A stretch of DNA of 64,000 nucleotides from Medakamo hakoo (Eukaryota > Chlorophyta > Trebouxiophyceae > Coccomyxaceae), in the NCBI GenBank assembly GCA_026636295.1, contig CP089453.1, positions 930,001 through 994,000 of the forward strand, written 5' to 3'. Made by a program: the position numbers and the translations under genes. Below, in pieces: positions 16,860 to 28,072 of the stretch. Positions within the stretch are counted from its first letter, which is position 1. The number at the start of each line of letters is the position of its first letter. The notes beneath the pieces were generated by a model. That model saw only the letters and a list, made by a program, of their open reading frames with translations. It was not told the DNA's origin and searched no databases.

Positions 16860-19800
16860 CTAAAGCTTGCCCGCCGCGTGCCGGCGGAAGAGCGCGTGCC
16901 GGGGCTTGGGCTTCGGCGCGGCCTGGGCCGCGCCACTCCCGCCCGCGCCTCCAGCAAACTCTTGGTAGGTCAGCCCGGCCGCGCCCGACAGCCCGGCCAG
17001 CGTGCCCGCCCGCCGCACGGCCGTCGCGGCCGCACCGCCTGGGCGACCCTCATCGCCGGGCAGCACCTCCTCGCCCACGTCCGCTTCGCCGGCCGCCAGC
17101 ACGCGCGCCAGGAGGTCGAGCTGTTCGGAGCGCGAGCCGAGCTGCAGGCCGTCTGCACCACCACCCCCGCCCGCCGCCGCCGCTTCGTCCAGCAAGTTCG
17201 TGATGATCTTGAACGCGTACCCCTGGTCAATCAGAAACTGCTGGCGCTTGGCCGAGAAAAACATTTCCTGGGTGTCGGTCGAGACGAGCGAGTAGAAAAA
17301 GGCGTTGAACTCGTCTGGCGGGGGCGGGCCGCCGCCGCGCGGGCGCTTGGCCCGCAGGATGCGCCCCAGCCGCTGGGCTTCCTGGCGGCGCGACCCCGCG
17401 TGGGACGAGACCTGGATCAGGACGTTGGCTTCCGGGATGTCGATGGAGTTGTCGCCGACCTTGGACAGGAAGACGGTGTTGAGGGCCGGGTCGGTCTTGA
17501 AGCGGGCGAGGACGCGCGTGCGCTCGGCGTGCGGCGTGCCGCCATAGATGAAGGGCCGGCGCAGGCGCACCGCGTACTCGCGCAGGGCGAAGATGTTGTC
17601 GGAGAAGACGATGACCTTGTCCCGGCGGACGCGCTCGTGGTAGTCGACCAGCAGGGCGCACGCCCGGAACTTGGCCGGGTTCATCGCGTGCAGGAGCGGG
17701 CGGCGGCCCGCGTTTTCGGGGCGCAGGTACTCGCGCGCAAACTCCCGCGTCATCGGGCACCACACCTCCGCGCACTGGACGTTGGCGATGTGGCCCGCCC
17801 GCGTCAAGTCCAGCCAGTTGGCTTCGTACAGCTTGGGGCCGATCAAAAAGTTGAGGTCGGCGATGAGCGCGTCCTCGCGCACGAGCGTGGCCGTCAGCCC
17901 GAGCTTCGCGTGCGCTTTGACGATGCCGATGACCCGCCGGAACATGGCGGCGGGGACGACGTGGACTTCATCCAGGATGAGCAGCCCCCACTCGCGCGCG
18001 GACAGCGCTTCCATGACCCGGGCCGCCGCGTCCGCCCGGCGGCCCGTGTACGCGACCATGGTGTAGGTCGTGATGGCGACGCCGGCCTCGCCCTCAAACT
18101 CTTCGCGCGCGTCCGCGGTGAAGCGGGCGATGTTGTGGTCTTGCAAGTTGGTCCACAGCTTAAACTGTGGGGTGGGGGGTGGGGGGGTGGAGGAGAGGAA
18201 GCGTGAGAGCGAGAGCGAGAGCGAGAAAGAGACAGAGAGAGAGAGAGACAGAGAGAGAAAAAACGGCGTCCACCCCCATCCTGCGTGTGTGTGCCTCTTC
18301 TCCATCCCCCACCACACGCCCACCTGGTGCTTCCACTGGTCGACGGACACGTTGTTCGTGACGAGCACCAGGACGGACTTGCGCACCCGGGCCGCCGCCG
18401 TGATGCCGACCAGGGATTTGCCGGCGCCGCAGGGCAGGACGATCACCCCGGACCGCGCCCGGCCGTTGCCGAACATTTTGGCCATGGCCTTGTCCTGGTA
18501 CGGCCGGTGCTGGACGCCCGGGCGGAGCGCGATTTCCAGGTCCGGGTTGGCGGTGTCGGCCCGGAAGTCGTACTCTTCCAGCATGGGGTAGTTCAGGCCG
18601 CCAGGCAAGCAGCGGGCCTTGACGTGCTCGACTTTGGCCGGGTCGATTTCGAACGCCACCAGGTCGCGCGGCTGGGGCGGCGGCGGCGGCGGTGGGGGTT
18701 GGGCGGGCGGCGGCGGCGGCGGCGCTGCTTCACCGTCGGGCTTCGGCTCGCCGCCGCCCTCACCCGCCGCCTCGGCCACCGCCTCGTCCGCGGCTTGGAC
18801 CGCATCCGCCGCGATGGCTGGGCCCGCCGTGTCCGCGGGCGCGTCCGCGACGACGGCGAAGCCACCACCGGCGGGCGCCGCGGCCGCGGTCGCCGCGTGT
18901 TCGCCGCCCTCCCCGCCATGCACCCCCACCCGCGCGTCCGCGATGACCGGGTCCGCCAACAGCTCCCGCAGGATTTCCGGGTGTGGCGACTCCACCCAGA
19001 ACCGGGCGTGGCGCAGCACGAGCTTCACCTTCCCGAAATTGCCGGTGCAGGCGGCAATGAAAGCAGAGACGGCCGGTGGGAGCGCCGTCTTGCACAGCCG
19101 GTCCAGCACAGCCGCGACGGTGCTGGCGTCCAGCCCCACGGAGACAGCAGCGTACAAAGAATGCGGCGTCAGCGCGTACTCGTGGAGCGTGGCGGGGCGG
19201 CAGACGGGCTCCGCGACGGCGACGAGGAAGTCGGTGGCCGCCCGGTACGCGGGCGAGAACGTTTCGAGGATGATGCGGCCGTCGGGGCACACCCAGAGCG
19301 GGCGGGCCGCGTGGTCGGGCTTGAGGGGCAGGTCGGAGTAGTCCTTGGCGGGCACGCCCGGCTCAGGCGTGGCGGACCGGCGGCCGAGGCGCGGGAGGAG
19401 GGAGCGGCCGTCCTCGTCGTCCGAGGCCATGCGTTCCTCCAGGTCCGCGTCCTCGGACATCGCCGACACCGACGGGGACGCGCCGCGGGATGTGGAGGTG
19501 CGGCGGCGGCCCGTGCGGCGGAGGGAAGGGGTGGGCGAGGCGCCCCGAGACGTGGAGGGCTGGATGGGTTGTTGTGGGGATGGGTGGAAGGTATGGAGGT
19601 GGAGGTGGAGGTCGTGTGGAGGCGGGCCGGAGCAAAGAGAAAACAAAAAAAAAACACGCGTCCCCACCCTCCCACTCGTCCACCTTCCTCTTACCTCTGA
19701 CCCGCCGGCCGAGGCGGCCGCCTTGCGCTTGCCCCGGGCCTTGGCGACGCCTGCGTGGGTGGGTCCGTGGTGGTGTTTCCGTGAGAGGCATGCGTTTCGC

Positions 19801-19897
19801 GGGCGCCGGCGTCGGCTGCCCGAGAGCGCACGTGTGGAAAAGGAGGCGCGCCCCTCTCCAACGCACCCTGGGCGGAGGGCGAGCGCTTGGGCGCCAT
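16860..19897 (-). CDS. XPB: XPB/ERCC3/RAD25 DNA helicase of TFIIH
   Basis: XPB is the 3'-5' translocase of TFIIH, used for promoter opening and nucleotide excision repair. Four exons on the minus strand: 19867-19897, 19695-19750, 18324-19559 and 16860-18164; 875 residues. Seen: KDYSDLPLKPDHAARPLWVC, DFLVAVAEPVCRPATLHEYAL, Walker A region SGVIVLPCGAGKSLVG, DEVH box LILDEVHVVPAAMF, RED motif TLVREDALIADLNFLIGPKL, motif V/VI region SKVGDNSIDIPEANVL and SRRQEAQRLGRILRAK, and FLIDQGYAFKIITNL. The N-terminus is basic and Ser-rich, nuclear-type. An acidic/Pro insert lies before LNYPMLEEYDFR. Intron 3 (18165-18323) is 159 bp, GA/CT-rich and stop-free in frame. PUS10 starts 143 bp away on the other strand. 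Confidence 0.95.
18190..18261. repeat. GA-rich simple repeat in XPB intron 3
   Basis: Purine tract of GAGAGCGAGA and GACAGAGA units on the plus strand (CT-rich on the XPB strand), forming most of the polypyrimidine part of this intron. Confidence 0.8.
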
Positions 19898-20040
19898 GGC
19901 GCGGACGCGGCTTGCGTGGCGCGCGGGGTGTGGGGGAGGACGGCGCCGCGTCACGCCGAACTCAGGTCTGAAGAGCGACGAGCAAATGTGTTCGCGCACA
20001 GTCTTCTTTCTTTTCTTTTCGGCCCCGCCGCCCCGTCGCC
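19898..20040. promoter_or_regulatory. Bidirectional promoter region XPB/PUS10
   Basis: 143 bp between divergent ATGs, with a T/C-rich stretch at about 20003-20021 on the PUS10 side. No known motif is seen. Confidence 0.42.
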
Positions 20041-22269
20041 ATGACGACCGCCACGGTCGCCCGGCCGGTGGTCGATGCGCCGGCGGATGCACCGCCGCCC
20101 TCGCTACCCACTCCGAAACCCTACACCCCGCCGACCTACACACCGCCCCCTCCAGTCCCTCTCCCTCCGCCGTCGCACCCGCACGCCGTCGCGGCCGCCC
20201 TGGCCACCGCCGGCTTCACCGCACCTTCCATTGCTTTACTAGGCTGGGGAGCCTGTCCACGCTGCGTCCTCCGCCTGGCGGGCGTGCGGGAGGCGGGATT
20301 GTATGAGGCGCCCGCGCCGACGCCTTCTGCGTTGCTAGCCGCGCTGCGGAGTGGAAAAGCTGCGTCTGACGCGGGGGTGGGCGTCGACGGCGACCCGGCA
20401 ATGCTGAACGGTGGGGAGGAGGCTGCAGTCCACGCTGGCAATGGTTTAACTGCGCGCGCTGGCGGTGAAGGCGCCGTCGGCTCGGCGGCCGACGACGGCC
20501 GCGCGCCGGCAACCTCTCCTCCGCCGTCCCCCCCAGCTGTCTGCTCCATCTGCGTCGGCGTCCTGCAGGCCTTGGACGCGCCCACCCCACCCCTGCCCCC
20601 ACCCCTCATGACCGTGGCTGCCGCCCTGGACAGCGGCGCGGGCGAGTGGCGTGGCGCGGCGTCGGGCAACGCAGCGTCGCTGGCTGCTGCTTTTGCGGCC
20701 GAGGGACACGAAGGAAACGGCGCCGCCACGCTCCAGATCCTGTACCCGGCGTCGGCGGCGGTGCGGCAGGCGTGTGCGCTTGTGGCGCTGAAGCAGGCGG
20801 GGCTTTGGGATGAAGCGAGTGGCGCGGCGGGCGACGACGACGACGACGTCGACGACGACGACCTAGTGGGCGCGCGCGCCCACCCGCGCCGCCACCACTA
20901 CCGCCCGGCCCGCGCCATCGTCGACGTGAAGGACGCCCTGCGCCTCGCGTTGGTCGCCCCACTAGGCACTGCTCTAGGCCGCCGCCTGGGCGGCGAAGGC
21001 GAGGCGGGCGTGGACCTGGCGCTCGCCCTGCAATTCCTCCACCCCGCCTCGGCGGGGGAGGCCGACGCGCTCGCGTCCGCGGGCGCGGTCGCGGCGGGCG
21101 GCAAGCGCGGCCGCGGCCCGCGATGGAAGGGCCCCCACATCCACGGCGGGTCTGGGACTGGCAAAAAACGCGGGCGCAGCGGCGAGGCGGGCCCGCCGCC
21201 GCCTGTGGGGCGGGTGGCGACGGGCCCCTTCCTCGCCGCGCTCGCGTCCGTGCCGGCCTCCACCCTGCGGTCCGCGGGCCTGGCCATCCCGCCCACGCCG
21301 CCCGCCGGCCCGCCCGCCCACCTGGTCACGCGTGTGCGGCGCGCACCGCTCTTGGTGGGAGGCTACTACCTGAAGACGGCGCGCGACGTGTCGCAGTCGC
21401 CGTTCTTCGTCGGCGGCGCGCGCCTGGGCCGCACCTCGGTCGAGGAAGTGCTGGAAGCCTTCCTCCTGCCCGCCCTGCGCGCGGACGCCGCCAAGTTCGT
21501 GACGGCGGGCCGGGAAGACATGGACGTCCGCATGCTCGGGCTCGGCCGGCCGTTTGTGCTGGAAGTGCTCAACGCGCGGGCCCGGGTGGACTGGGAGGTG
21601 GCGGGTGGTGGTGAGGGGGGGGAGGGGGAGGGGGGCAAGGGCGACAGCCCCAACCCTTTCACCGCGCGCGCGACCACCCGCCCGCCGGACCTGCTGTCGT
21701 CCGTCGAGGACGCCATCAACGCGTCCGGCACCGGCGTGGGAGCCCGGCGCCTGAGCCTGGTCACCAAGGCCGCCCTGGCCGCCATCAAGGCGGGCGAGGC
21801 GGCCAAGGAGAAGTCGTACGCAGCGGCCGTCACGCTGCCCGTCCCGGCCACGCCCGCCATGCTGGCCCGCCTGAACGCCGTCCGCGGGCTGGAGCTCGCC
21901 CAGACGACGCCCGCGCGCGTGGAAGCCCGGCGGGCCATGCTGGTCCGGCGCAGGACGGTGCACGAGCTGCGGGCGGAACCGGCCGAGGCGGGCGGGCGGG
22001 CGGGCGACGCGGGTGGAGGCGGCGGTGGCGGCGGCGCGCCCGCCGCCGCGCCGACCGCGACCGCGACCGCGCCCACCACCACCGACCCGGCCCGCCTGCT
22101 GCGCCTCACGCTCCGCACGCAGGCGGGGCTGTACGTCAAGGAATTCGTGCACGGCGACGCGGGGCGGACGGTCCCGGACCTGGCCACGGTCGCCGGCTGT
22201 CCTCCCGAAGCGGGTCCCGCGGCCATCACGGCCCTGGACGTCCTCGCGATTCACCTGGACTTTCTGTGA
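20041..22269 (+). CDS. PUS10: tRNA pseudouridine synthase Pus10
   Basis: PUS10 makes pseudouridine 54/55 in the T-arm of tRNA in archaea and in many eukaryotes. Single exon, 742 residues. N-terminal zinc-type pairs CPRC (about residue 74) and CSIC (about 166) fit the THUMP-bearing accessory domain. The catalytic domain shows HLVTRVRRAPLLVGGYYLK, SQSPFFVGGARLGRTSVEE, and GREDMDVRMLGLGRPFVLEVLN, whose central Asp is the expected nucleophile. The C-terminus has LRTQAGLYVKEFVHGDAGRTVP followed by ITALDVLAIHLDFL, as in the human enzyme. Low-complexity inserts (a GEGGEGEGG stretch and a GGGGGGGG run) lengthen the protein. The ATG is just after a TTTTCTTTTC tract. Confidence 0.93.
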   Translation: MTTATVARPVVDAPADAPPPSLPTPKPYTPPTYTPPPPVPLPPPSHPHAVAAALATAGFTAPSIALLGWGACPRCVLRLAGVREAGLYEAPAPTPSALLAALRSGKAASDAGVGVDGDPAMLNGGEEAAVHAGNGLTARAGGEGAVGSAADDGRAPATSPPPSPPAVCSICVGVLQALDAPTPPLPPPLMTVAAALDSGAGEWRGAASGNAASLAAAFAAEGHEGNGAATLQILYPASAAVRQACALVALKQAGLWDEASGAAGDDDDDVDDDDLVGARAHPRRHHYRPARAIVDVKDALRLALVAPLGTALGRRLGGEGEAGVDLALALQFLHPASAGEADALASAGAVAAGGKRGRGPRWKGPHIHGGSGTGKKRGRSGEAGPPPPVGRVATGPFLAALASVPASTLRSAGLAIPPTPPAGPPAHLVTRVRRAPLLVGGYYLKTARDVSQSPFFVGGARLGRTSVEEVLEAFLLPALRADAAKFVTAGREDMDVRMLGLGRPFVLEVLNARARVDWEVAGGGEGGEGEGGKGDSPNPFTARATTRPPDLLSSVEDAINASGTGVGARRLSLVTKAALAAIKAGEAAKEKSYAAAVTLPVPATPAMLARLNAVRGLELAQTTPARVEARRAMLVRRRTVHELRAEPAEAGGRAGDAGGGGGGGGAPAAAPTATATAPTTTDPARLLRLTLRTQAGLYVKEFVHGDAGRTVPDLATVAGCPPEAGPAAITALDVLAIHLDFL

Positions 22270-22393
22270 GTGATGGGGAGAGAGGGGCGAAGGTGTTTTT
22301 TTGTTTTTTGGTGTGTGTCGTGAAGTGCAGTGTAGCAAAAATTCGAGAGCAAAGGGTGGGGAAAAAGAAACGCACGCACAACACACCCTCACA

Positions 22394-23403
22394 ATGCCCG
22401 CCTGGCACACCCTCGAAGCGGGCCGCCTGGGTCGGGCGACGACCGCCCTGGTGGCCCGGCTGTTCGTTGTCGAGCACGCGCACGTCCGCCCGGCGAGCGC
22501 GGTCGCCGTGCGTCGGCTGTCGTCGTCAAACACCCGCCGCGGCCCGCTCCCGCCGCGGGCCGTCCCGCCGTCCGGACCAGGGTCTGCGTCAGGTGCGCGT
22601 GCATGGGGAGGGATGGGTGATTGAGGCAGGGGAGTGGAGGTCTCGCGCGCCAATTGGCCTCGCATCTTGTTTCCCGCTCCCCCCAACCCCGAGCCCCATC
22701 CCCCATCCGACACACAGCCTCCCCACCCATCCCGGGCGCGACGCCCCTGCCCTCCACGCCCGGCGGCGGCCGCATCGAGCTGATCACGGGCCCCATGTTT
22801 GCCGGCAAATCCACCGAGCTGCTGAGGCGGGTGGCGGCCTACGAGGCGGCTGGGCGGAGGGTGCTGGTCTTTGCGAGCGCGCACGACACCCGGTACGCGG
22901 CGGGCGGCGGCGCGGTCGCCACGCACACGGGCGTCGTCCGCCCCACCGCGGCGGCGGGTCCGACGCTTGCTGCTGCTGCGGCGGCAGCGGGCGGGGAAGC
23001 GGTGCTGGCGGCCGTGGACGTGTTCGCGATCGACGAGGCACAATTCTTCCCCGACCTCGTCCCGTTCGCGAGCGCGGCGGCGGACGAAGGCGGCAAGACC
23101 GTGTTGGTCGCCGGGCTCGACGGCGATTTCAAGCGGCGTCCGTTTGGAGGTTTGCCCGCCCTGCTGCCGCACGCGGACTGCGTGACCAAGCTGGCCGCGA
23201 GCTGCGCGGTGTGCGGTGGGGCCGCACACTTTTCGGTGCGGCTGTCGAGCGCGGGTGGAGATGGTGGCGCAGGCGGCGCCAGCGCCGACGCCGGCCCGCA
23301 GGTCGAAGTCGGCGGGGCAGAGAGATACGCTGCCGTGTGCAGGGCGCACTACCGGGCCGCGACGGCGGGGAGTGGGGTTGTGGACGGCGCTGCGGCGGTG
23401 TGA
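22394..23403 (+). CDS. TK1: Thymidine kinase (TK1 family) with organelle leader
   Basis: Phosphorylates thymidine to dTMP in the salvage pathway. Two exons, 22394-22592 and 22718-23403, joined in phase 1; 294 residues. The kinase core shows P-loop GPMFAGKSTELLRR, SAHDTRYA, VDVFAIDEAQFFPDL (Walker B-type), LVAGLDGDFKRRPFG, the lasso zinc pair CAVCG and the second half CRAHY. The first exon adds about 70 residues rich in Ala, Arg and Ser (LGRATTALVARLF, AVAVRRLSSSNTRRG), which looks like a mitochondrial or plastid targeting peptide. Plant TKs also include organelle forms. The gene lies 124 bp after PUS10 in the same direction and only 60 bp from the convergent stop of the next gene. Confidence 0.92.
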
Positions 23404-23463
23404 TTAGAACGAAAAAAAAAGGAAAACATCTCCTCCCATCCGCTTCTTTTGTTCACACGCGCC

Positions 23464-24865
23464 TCATTTAATCATGCCGCCCGGCACGCCGCTCGTCACG
23501 GGCCCGGCACTCGTCGCAAACGCCACCTCTTTGAACCGGCACACCCCGTCGTCCCCCACCTTCAAATGCGGCGCCGCCGCGTCAAAGAGCTTGGCCACTT
23601 TTTTGTGGACGGGCTCGGGCGGGCCCGACGTCAGGCCTTCAAAGAGCACGCGCTCGCCGACGGGGGCGCCGGTTGGCGGGTCGATGGGCTGGACGGTGTC
23701 GCCCACGGACGCGCACAAGACCATGCCGGCCGACAGGACGTCCCGCATCTTGACGGGCTTGAGGTTGGTGACGACGACGACGGGCCTGCCTTGGAGCGCC
23801 TCGAGCGCGCAGTACTTTGCCAGGCCACTCACAACCGTGCGCGGGCCGTCTGCTTCGCCCAGGTCGATCTGCTCGACGTAGAGTGAATCCGCGTTGGGGT
23901 GCTTCTCAGCAGACACGATGCGGCCGACACGGAAGTCGAGGCCCGCTATGGCGGCGTCTTCTGGGGCGGAGGTGGAGGCGGCGGGCGCGGCGGCGGGTTT
24001 CGCACCACCGCCCGCGGGCGCGTCCTTGCCGGCCTTGGCCTTTGCCTTTTTCGGGCCGGCGGCGGCGGCGGCAGCAGCAGCAGCAGCAGCAGCAGCAGCC
24101 GGCGCGTCAGCAGCCGCTGCAGCCGGCGCAGCCGCGCCCGCCTTGGCGTCGTCGCCGCCCTTTTTCTTGTCGGCTTTTTTATCGCCACCACCACCAGCTG
24201 CGCCGCCACCGCCCACCGCCGGCACCTGCAGCACCAGCGGCGGCCGGTCCAACTTGCCGGCCGGCAACAGTCCCTCCCCACCAGGCCCACGCGGCGCCGT
24301 CGCCACCAGGTGGTCATACCACCGGGCAATGGCTGGGAATTGCCCCACTTGTGCGGCCGGGAAACGAGAGATGGCGTCTCCCAGGTGAGCGGCCAAGACG
24401 AGGTCGGCTAGCGAGGGCGCCGTCGTGCCCGGGCCCGCCAGGTACGTCCGCGGCGTCAGGTGGGCGTCCAAAGCGGCCATGGCGTCGTCGGACAGGTAGG
24501 CCATGGTGGAATGGCGTTTGGACAGCCAGTCGGCGATCTGTTTTTGCAGGATGGAGCGGGTGGGTGAGAGCGGAGCGGGTGGGTCGTGATTCGCCTGCGC
24601 GCATCCGCTCGCCCGCCGTCCACAAACTCACCACCGCCTGTTCCTCCGCACTCGACCCCAGCAGCCCCACCCCACCGTCCGCCGCCAGGCTGGCGATGTG
24701 GCGGGCGGCCGTGTTGGCCTCGCAGATGTCCTCGCCCGTGGAAGCCGTCAGCACAACAGCCGGCGCGCCGGTCGTCACGTCAAGTTTGACGCGCGCGGCT
24801 GCGGCGGCCAGGATCAGGTCACGGGCGGCGTGCGCGGACGGGGTGGCCAGTTGCAAGGTGGGCAT
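23464..24865 (-). CDS. Arc1p/AIMP1-like tRNA-binding cofactor (GST-like plus EMAPII OB fold)
   Basis: Aminoacyl-tRNA synthetase cofactors of this type deliver tRNA to synthetases in the cytosol. Two exons on the minus strand, 24632-24865 and 23464-24537, joined in phase 0; 435 residues. N-terminal half: a GST-C-like helical domain (LAGPGTTAPSLADLVLAAHL, FPAIARWYDHLVA). A linker with a Lys-rich patch KKADKKKGG and a poly-Ala run coded by a GCA-type triplet repeat (about 24064-24100) follows. C-terminal half: the tRNA-binding domain, with GLDFRVGRIVSAEKHPNADSL, VEQIDLGEADGPRTVVSGLA, VVVVTNLKPVKMRDVLSAGM and PVGERVLFEGL. It could also be read as a stand-alone MetRS-beta-like protein. The first true ATG is at 24865; the frame further upstream has only non-ATG starts. 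Confidence 0.9.
24066..24100. repeat. GCA/TGC triplet repeat in coding sequence
   Basis: About ten tandem GCA units on the plus strand, read as alanine codons in the linker of the Arc1p-like protein. A candidate for length variation between strains. Confidence 0.85.
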
Positions 24866-25029
24866 CGTTGGCAGCGTGGTTTGGGACCGTAGCGCGGCTG
24901 TTGTTTCTTGTTGTCGCTGCAAAAGTAGTGCGCTCGTGTGAATGACACTGGCGGCCAAAATTGTTTTTCGCTTTTCTCTTTTTTTTTGCGCTTGGCGGGC
25001 CGGGGCCCTACCTTACCCCACGCGCCGTC
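24866..25029. promoter_or_regulatory. Bidirectional promoter region, Arc1p-like / MAK16
   Basis: 164 bp between divergent ATGs. It is clearly lower in G+C than the flanks (TTGTTTTTCGCTTTTCTC at about 24960-24980). No consensus motif is recognised. Confidence 0.45.
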
Positions 25030-26546
25030 ATGCAGCACGACGAGGTGAGTGGATTACTGCCCTCATACTCCATGCCCGCTGGTTGCTCTTTGGGCGTGGA
25101 GGGCCTGCCCGACACGCCCGTTTCTCTTTGCGCCGCGCCTTCTGCATGGGCGTGTGGCAGCTAGCCACGCCCGCTAGTGGCCGTACACGGGTCTCTGCGC
25201 ACTGACACTCATGCAGCTGGGTGTAGCTGTATGTGGAGCACGCGCCTGCGGTGTTCCAGGCTGAACCCAGTGCGAGGCACCCATCCCGCACGCCGCGTTT
25301 CTTTCGCTGCAGCGCCGCCGCCGCCCGCCGTCGCTTTCGGCTCACGCGCTCCCTCCCCCTCTCAACACACGCCCATGCAGGTCATCTGGCAGGTCATCAA
25401 CCATGGCCACTGCACGTACAAGGTCAAGACGGTGACGCAGGTGAGTCGTGGTGTTGTGGGGATGTGGGGAATGGGCGAGAGAGACGGCGCAAACAAAACT
25501 CGGGCCGCCGCTGCGCCGTCTCCCCGACCAACCTGCACCCCTCCCCCACCCCTCCCTCGCTCCACTCCCCTCAAAAATAGAACTTTTGCCGCAACGAGTA
25601 CAACGTCTCCGGCCTGTGCAACCGGTCGTCCTGCCCGCTCGCCAACTCCCGGTACGCCACCATTCGTGAAGTGGACGGCCGGCTCTACCTGTTCATGAAA
25701 ACGGTGGAGCGCGCGCACACGCCGGCCAAGCTGTGGCAGCGCGTCCGCCTCGCGCGCTCGTACGCCGCGGCCCTCGCCCAGGTGGACGAGCACCTGGCGC
25801 ACTGGCCCAAGTTCCTGGTGCACAAGAACAAGCAGCGCCTGACCAAGATCACGCAGTACCGCATCCGGGCGCGTAAACTGGCGACGAGCGCGCAGCCGAC
25901 GATCGTGCCAGTCGCGACAAAGGCCGAAACGCGCGAGCGCCGGCGGGAAGCCAAGGCCGCGACGGCGGCCAAGCTGGAGAATTCCATTGAGTCTGAACTG
26001 CTGCGCCGCTTGAAAGCGGGGACGTACGGCGACATCTACAACTTCCCGGCGGCCGCGTACGACAAAGTCCTGGACGCGGCGGAGGCGGAGGCGCAGGCGG
26101 CCGCCGCGGGCGGGAGTGTCGAGGGCGGGATTGAATTTTTAGAGGGCGAGTCAGAGGATGAGGAGGAGGAATGGGAGGAGGAGGGAGAGCTGGAGATGGA
26201 GGACGGCGGCGGCGGCGGCGTCGAGTACCTGGACGACGACGAAGTCGACCTGAGCGAGAGCGAGAGCGAGAGCGAGAGCGACGGCGGAGGCGAAGACGGT
26301 GGCCGGCCGGGCCCCAGCGGGCGCGGCGGCGCCGGCGACCTGGAAGACTTGGGTGGCCGGCCACCCCGCCGCGCCCCTGCCGTGCCGGCGACGCCGGCCA
26401 AGGGTGTGAAGCGGCCGCGGCCCGTGTCCAAAGGTGGCGGCGGCAGTGGTGCACCTCCGCGGCGGAGCGGGCGCGGCGGTGGCGGGGGGTCGCGCGAGGT
26501 GGAGGTCGAGGTCGAGCGGGAAGGCTCCGCCCGGGCAGTGTGGTAA
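25030..26546 (+). CDS. MAK16: MAK16 ribosome-biogenesis protein
   Basis: Nucleolar factor needed for 60S subunit assembly. Three exons: 25030-25044 (MQHDE), 25381-25440 and 25581-26546; phase 0 throughout; 346 residues. The join reproduces the family start M-Q-x-D-x-V-I-W. Seen: the cysteine-bearing [63 protein letters not shown], and [18 protein letters not shown]. The tail is a long acidic tract ([22 protein letters not shown]) followed by Gly/Arg-rich sequence, fitting a nucleolar protein. Its 5-codon first exon precedes a 336-bp intron with short inverted repeats (about 25148-25172). It uses the only TAA stop in the window. Confidence 0.95.
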
Positions 26547-26695
26547 AAGGCACAAACGCATGCTTCTTTCTGTTCACGCCGATTTGGACAAGTGTTCTCT
26601 TTTCCTGAAAAAAACAAACGCTACCCCCACGCACTCTCTCCGAAAACAAACGAACAAACAAACAACGCTCGGTCCTCCTCTCCATTGCGCCAGGC

Positions 26696-27931
26696 TCACG
26701 TCTTGCGCTTGTACCGGGCGACGTAAGAGATCCGTTGGCCGCCCACGTCCATCTCACTCAGCACGCTCAAACTATCACCATTCACCTCGTACGTGTCCCG
26801 CTCCGTGCCCGCGTACGGCGGGCCCCACGCGACTTCGACGACCACCCGTCCCGTCCCACCATTTTTGGCCGGTGGCGCCAGGCTAGCCGACCCGGTCGCG
26901 CCACCGCGCCGCAAATCCCGGCGCCGATGGCGGACGGGGGGCCCGCCCAGCACGTACCGTTCCGTGACCCGGAACCAGGGCAGGGCTGAAAAGACGGAGA
27001 ATTGGAATGTGCCGGGCGGGGACGAGGTTTTGAGCTCGATGCCTCTCATGAGGTGGACGGCCCGGCGGACGAGGCCGTGGAGGTTGACGGCGTCCAGGGC
27101 AGGGGTCATGGAATCGGACGCGGCTGTGTCTTTCATCCACTTCCCCTCGAACGACGACGGCGCGGACTCGACGGCCGACGCGGCCAGGACGGACGCCGCC
27201 TGAGCGCGCGCCTTGGCGACCGTCTCGTGCGCCGCCCGGCGGGCCGACGACGCGCGCGCCGCGTCCGCGATGAAGGCAGCGGACGCTATGCAGCAAATGG
27301 CCAAGGCCACCGCGCTGGCGGCGGGCGAGGAGGTGGCGTACGCGACGGACGCGACGATGAGGCACGCGGCAGCCGCGCGCGCGCGCGCTTCCCGCCGCGT
27401 CCGCGCGGCTTTGGCGTCAATGCGCGCGGTGATGGAGTCGGCGTTCTCCGCGATGGCGGCGGCCTGGTCGTTGGAGAGGCCCGTGGCGGGGCAGACGGCC
27501 GAGCCGGACGGCGGGCGTGCGGGGCGGTGGGCGCGGGAGGAGGGGACTGGCGGCATGATGGGAGGGACGGGGGAGGGGGGGGGGGCGCAGGTTGAGAGGC
27601 GTGGGTGCTGGGGGCCCAGGGCGGGCAGGCGAGCGGGCGGGCGTTGGATCCGGCGGCTCGGTCAGCGCGCTGGCTTGCGCGCTCTTCCAGCGCGGTTTGC
27701 GAGGCGTGCAGGGCAGGCGCGACCGCCCGCCCGCCGCCAGGGCGAAGCGAGGCCCAGGCACACAACTACGGTTGTGGTGGGGAACGCGGAACGGGCCGCT
27801 CCGTTTTCAATCCGCACTGCCCACGCCCGCCCCGTCCGCGCCCGCCCGCCACCCCCACCTGCTCGACGTTTCAGGAGCGCAACAGCCGTCGCCACCAGGG
27901 CGACCACGGGGAGGGCGCCGCCGCGAGACAT
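26696..27931 (-). CDS. Membrane protein with calycin-like C-terminal domain
   Basis: My preferred model has two exons on the minus strand, 27859-27931 and 26696-27546, joined in phase 1 (307 residues). Exon 1 gives a signal-anchor-like start: MSRGGALPVVALVATAVALL then KRRA. A simpler model starts at the ATG at 27556 (286 residues). The two-exon model leaves 141 bp to the divergent GDPD start, like other pairs here. A second hydrophobic segment lies at about residues 83-116 (AAACLIVASVAYA, AVALAICCIASAAFIA). The C-terminal 140 residues look like a small lipid-binding barrel: FEGKWMKDTAASDSM, GTFQFSVFSALPWFRVTERY, VVVEVAWGPPYAGTERDTYE and RISYVARYKR. I cannot name the family; lipocalin/FABP-like is an inference from pattern. 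Confidence 0.6.
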
Positions 27932-28072
27932 CGCGGGCTGTGTGCGCGTTTGCAGAACAAGTTTCTCCCGCCCGTTACTTTTGTGTTGTGTGTCGGCGCG
28001 TCCAGAGGAGGCATGTGTTGAACCGAAGAAACGCCCCCGAAGAAACGCCGGCACCGCCACGCACAGCCTCCA
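27932..28072. promoter_or_regulatory. Bidirectional promoter region, membrane calycin-like / GDPD
   Basis: 141 bp between divergent starts under the two-exon model of the minus-strand gene. Includes a lower-G+C patch at about 27957-27990 (TTTCTCCCGCCCGTTACTTT). No named motif. Confidence 0.38.
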
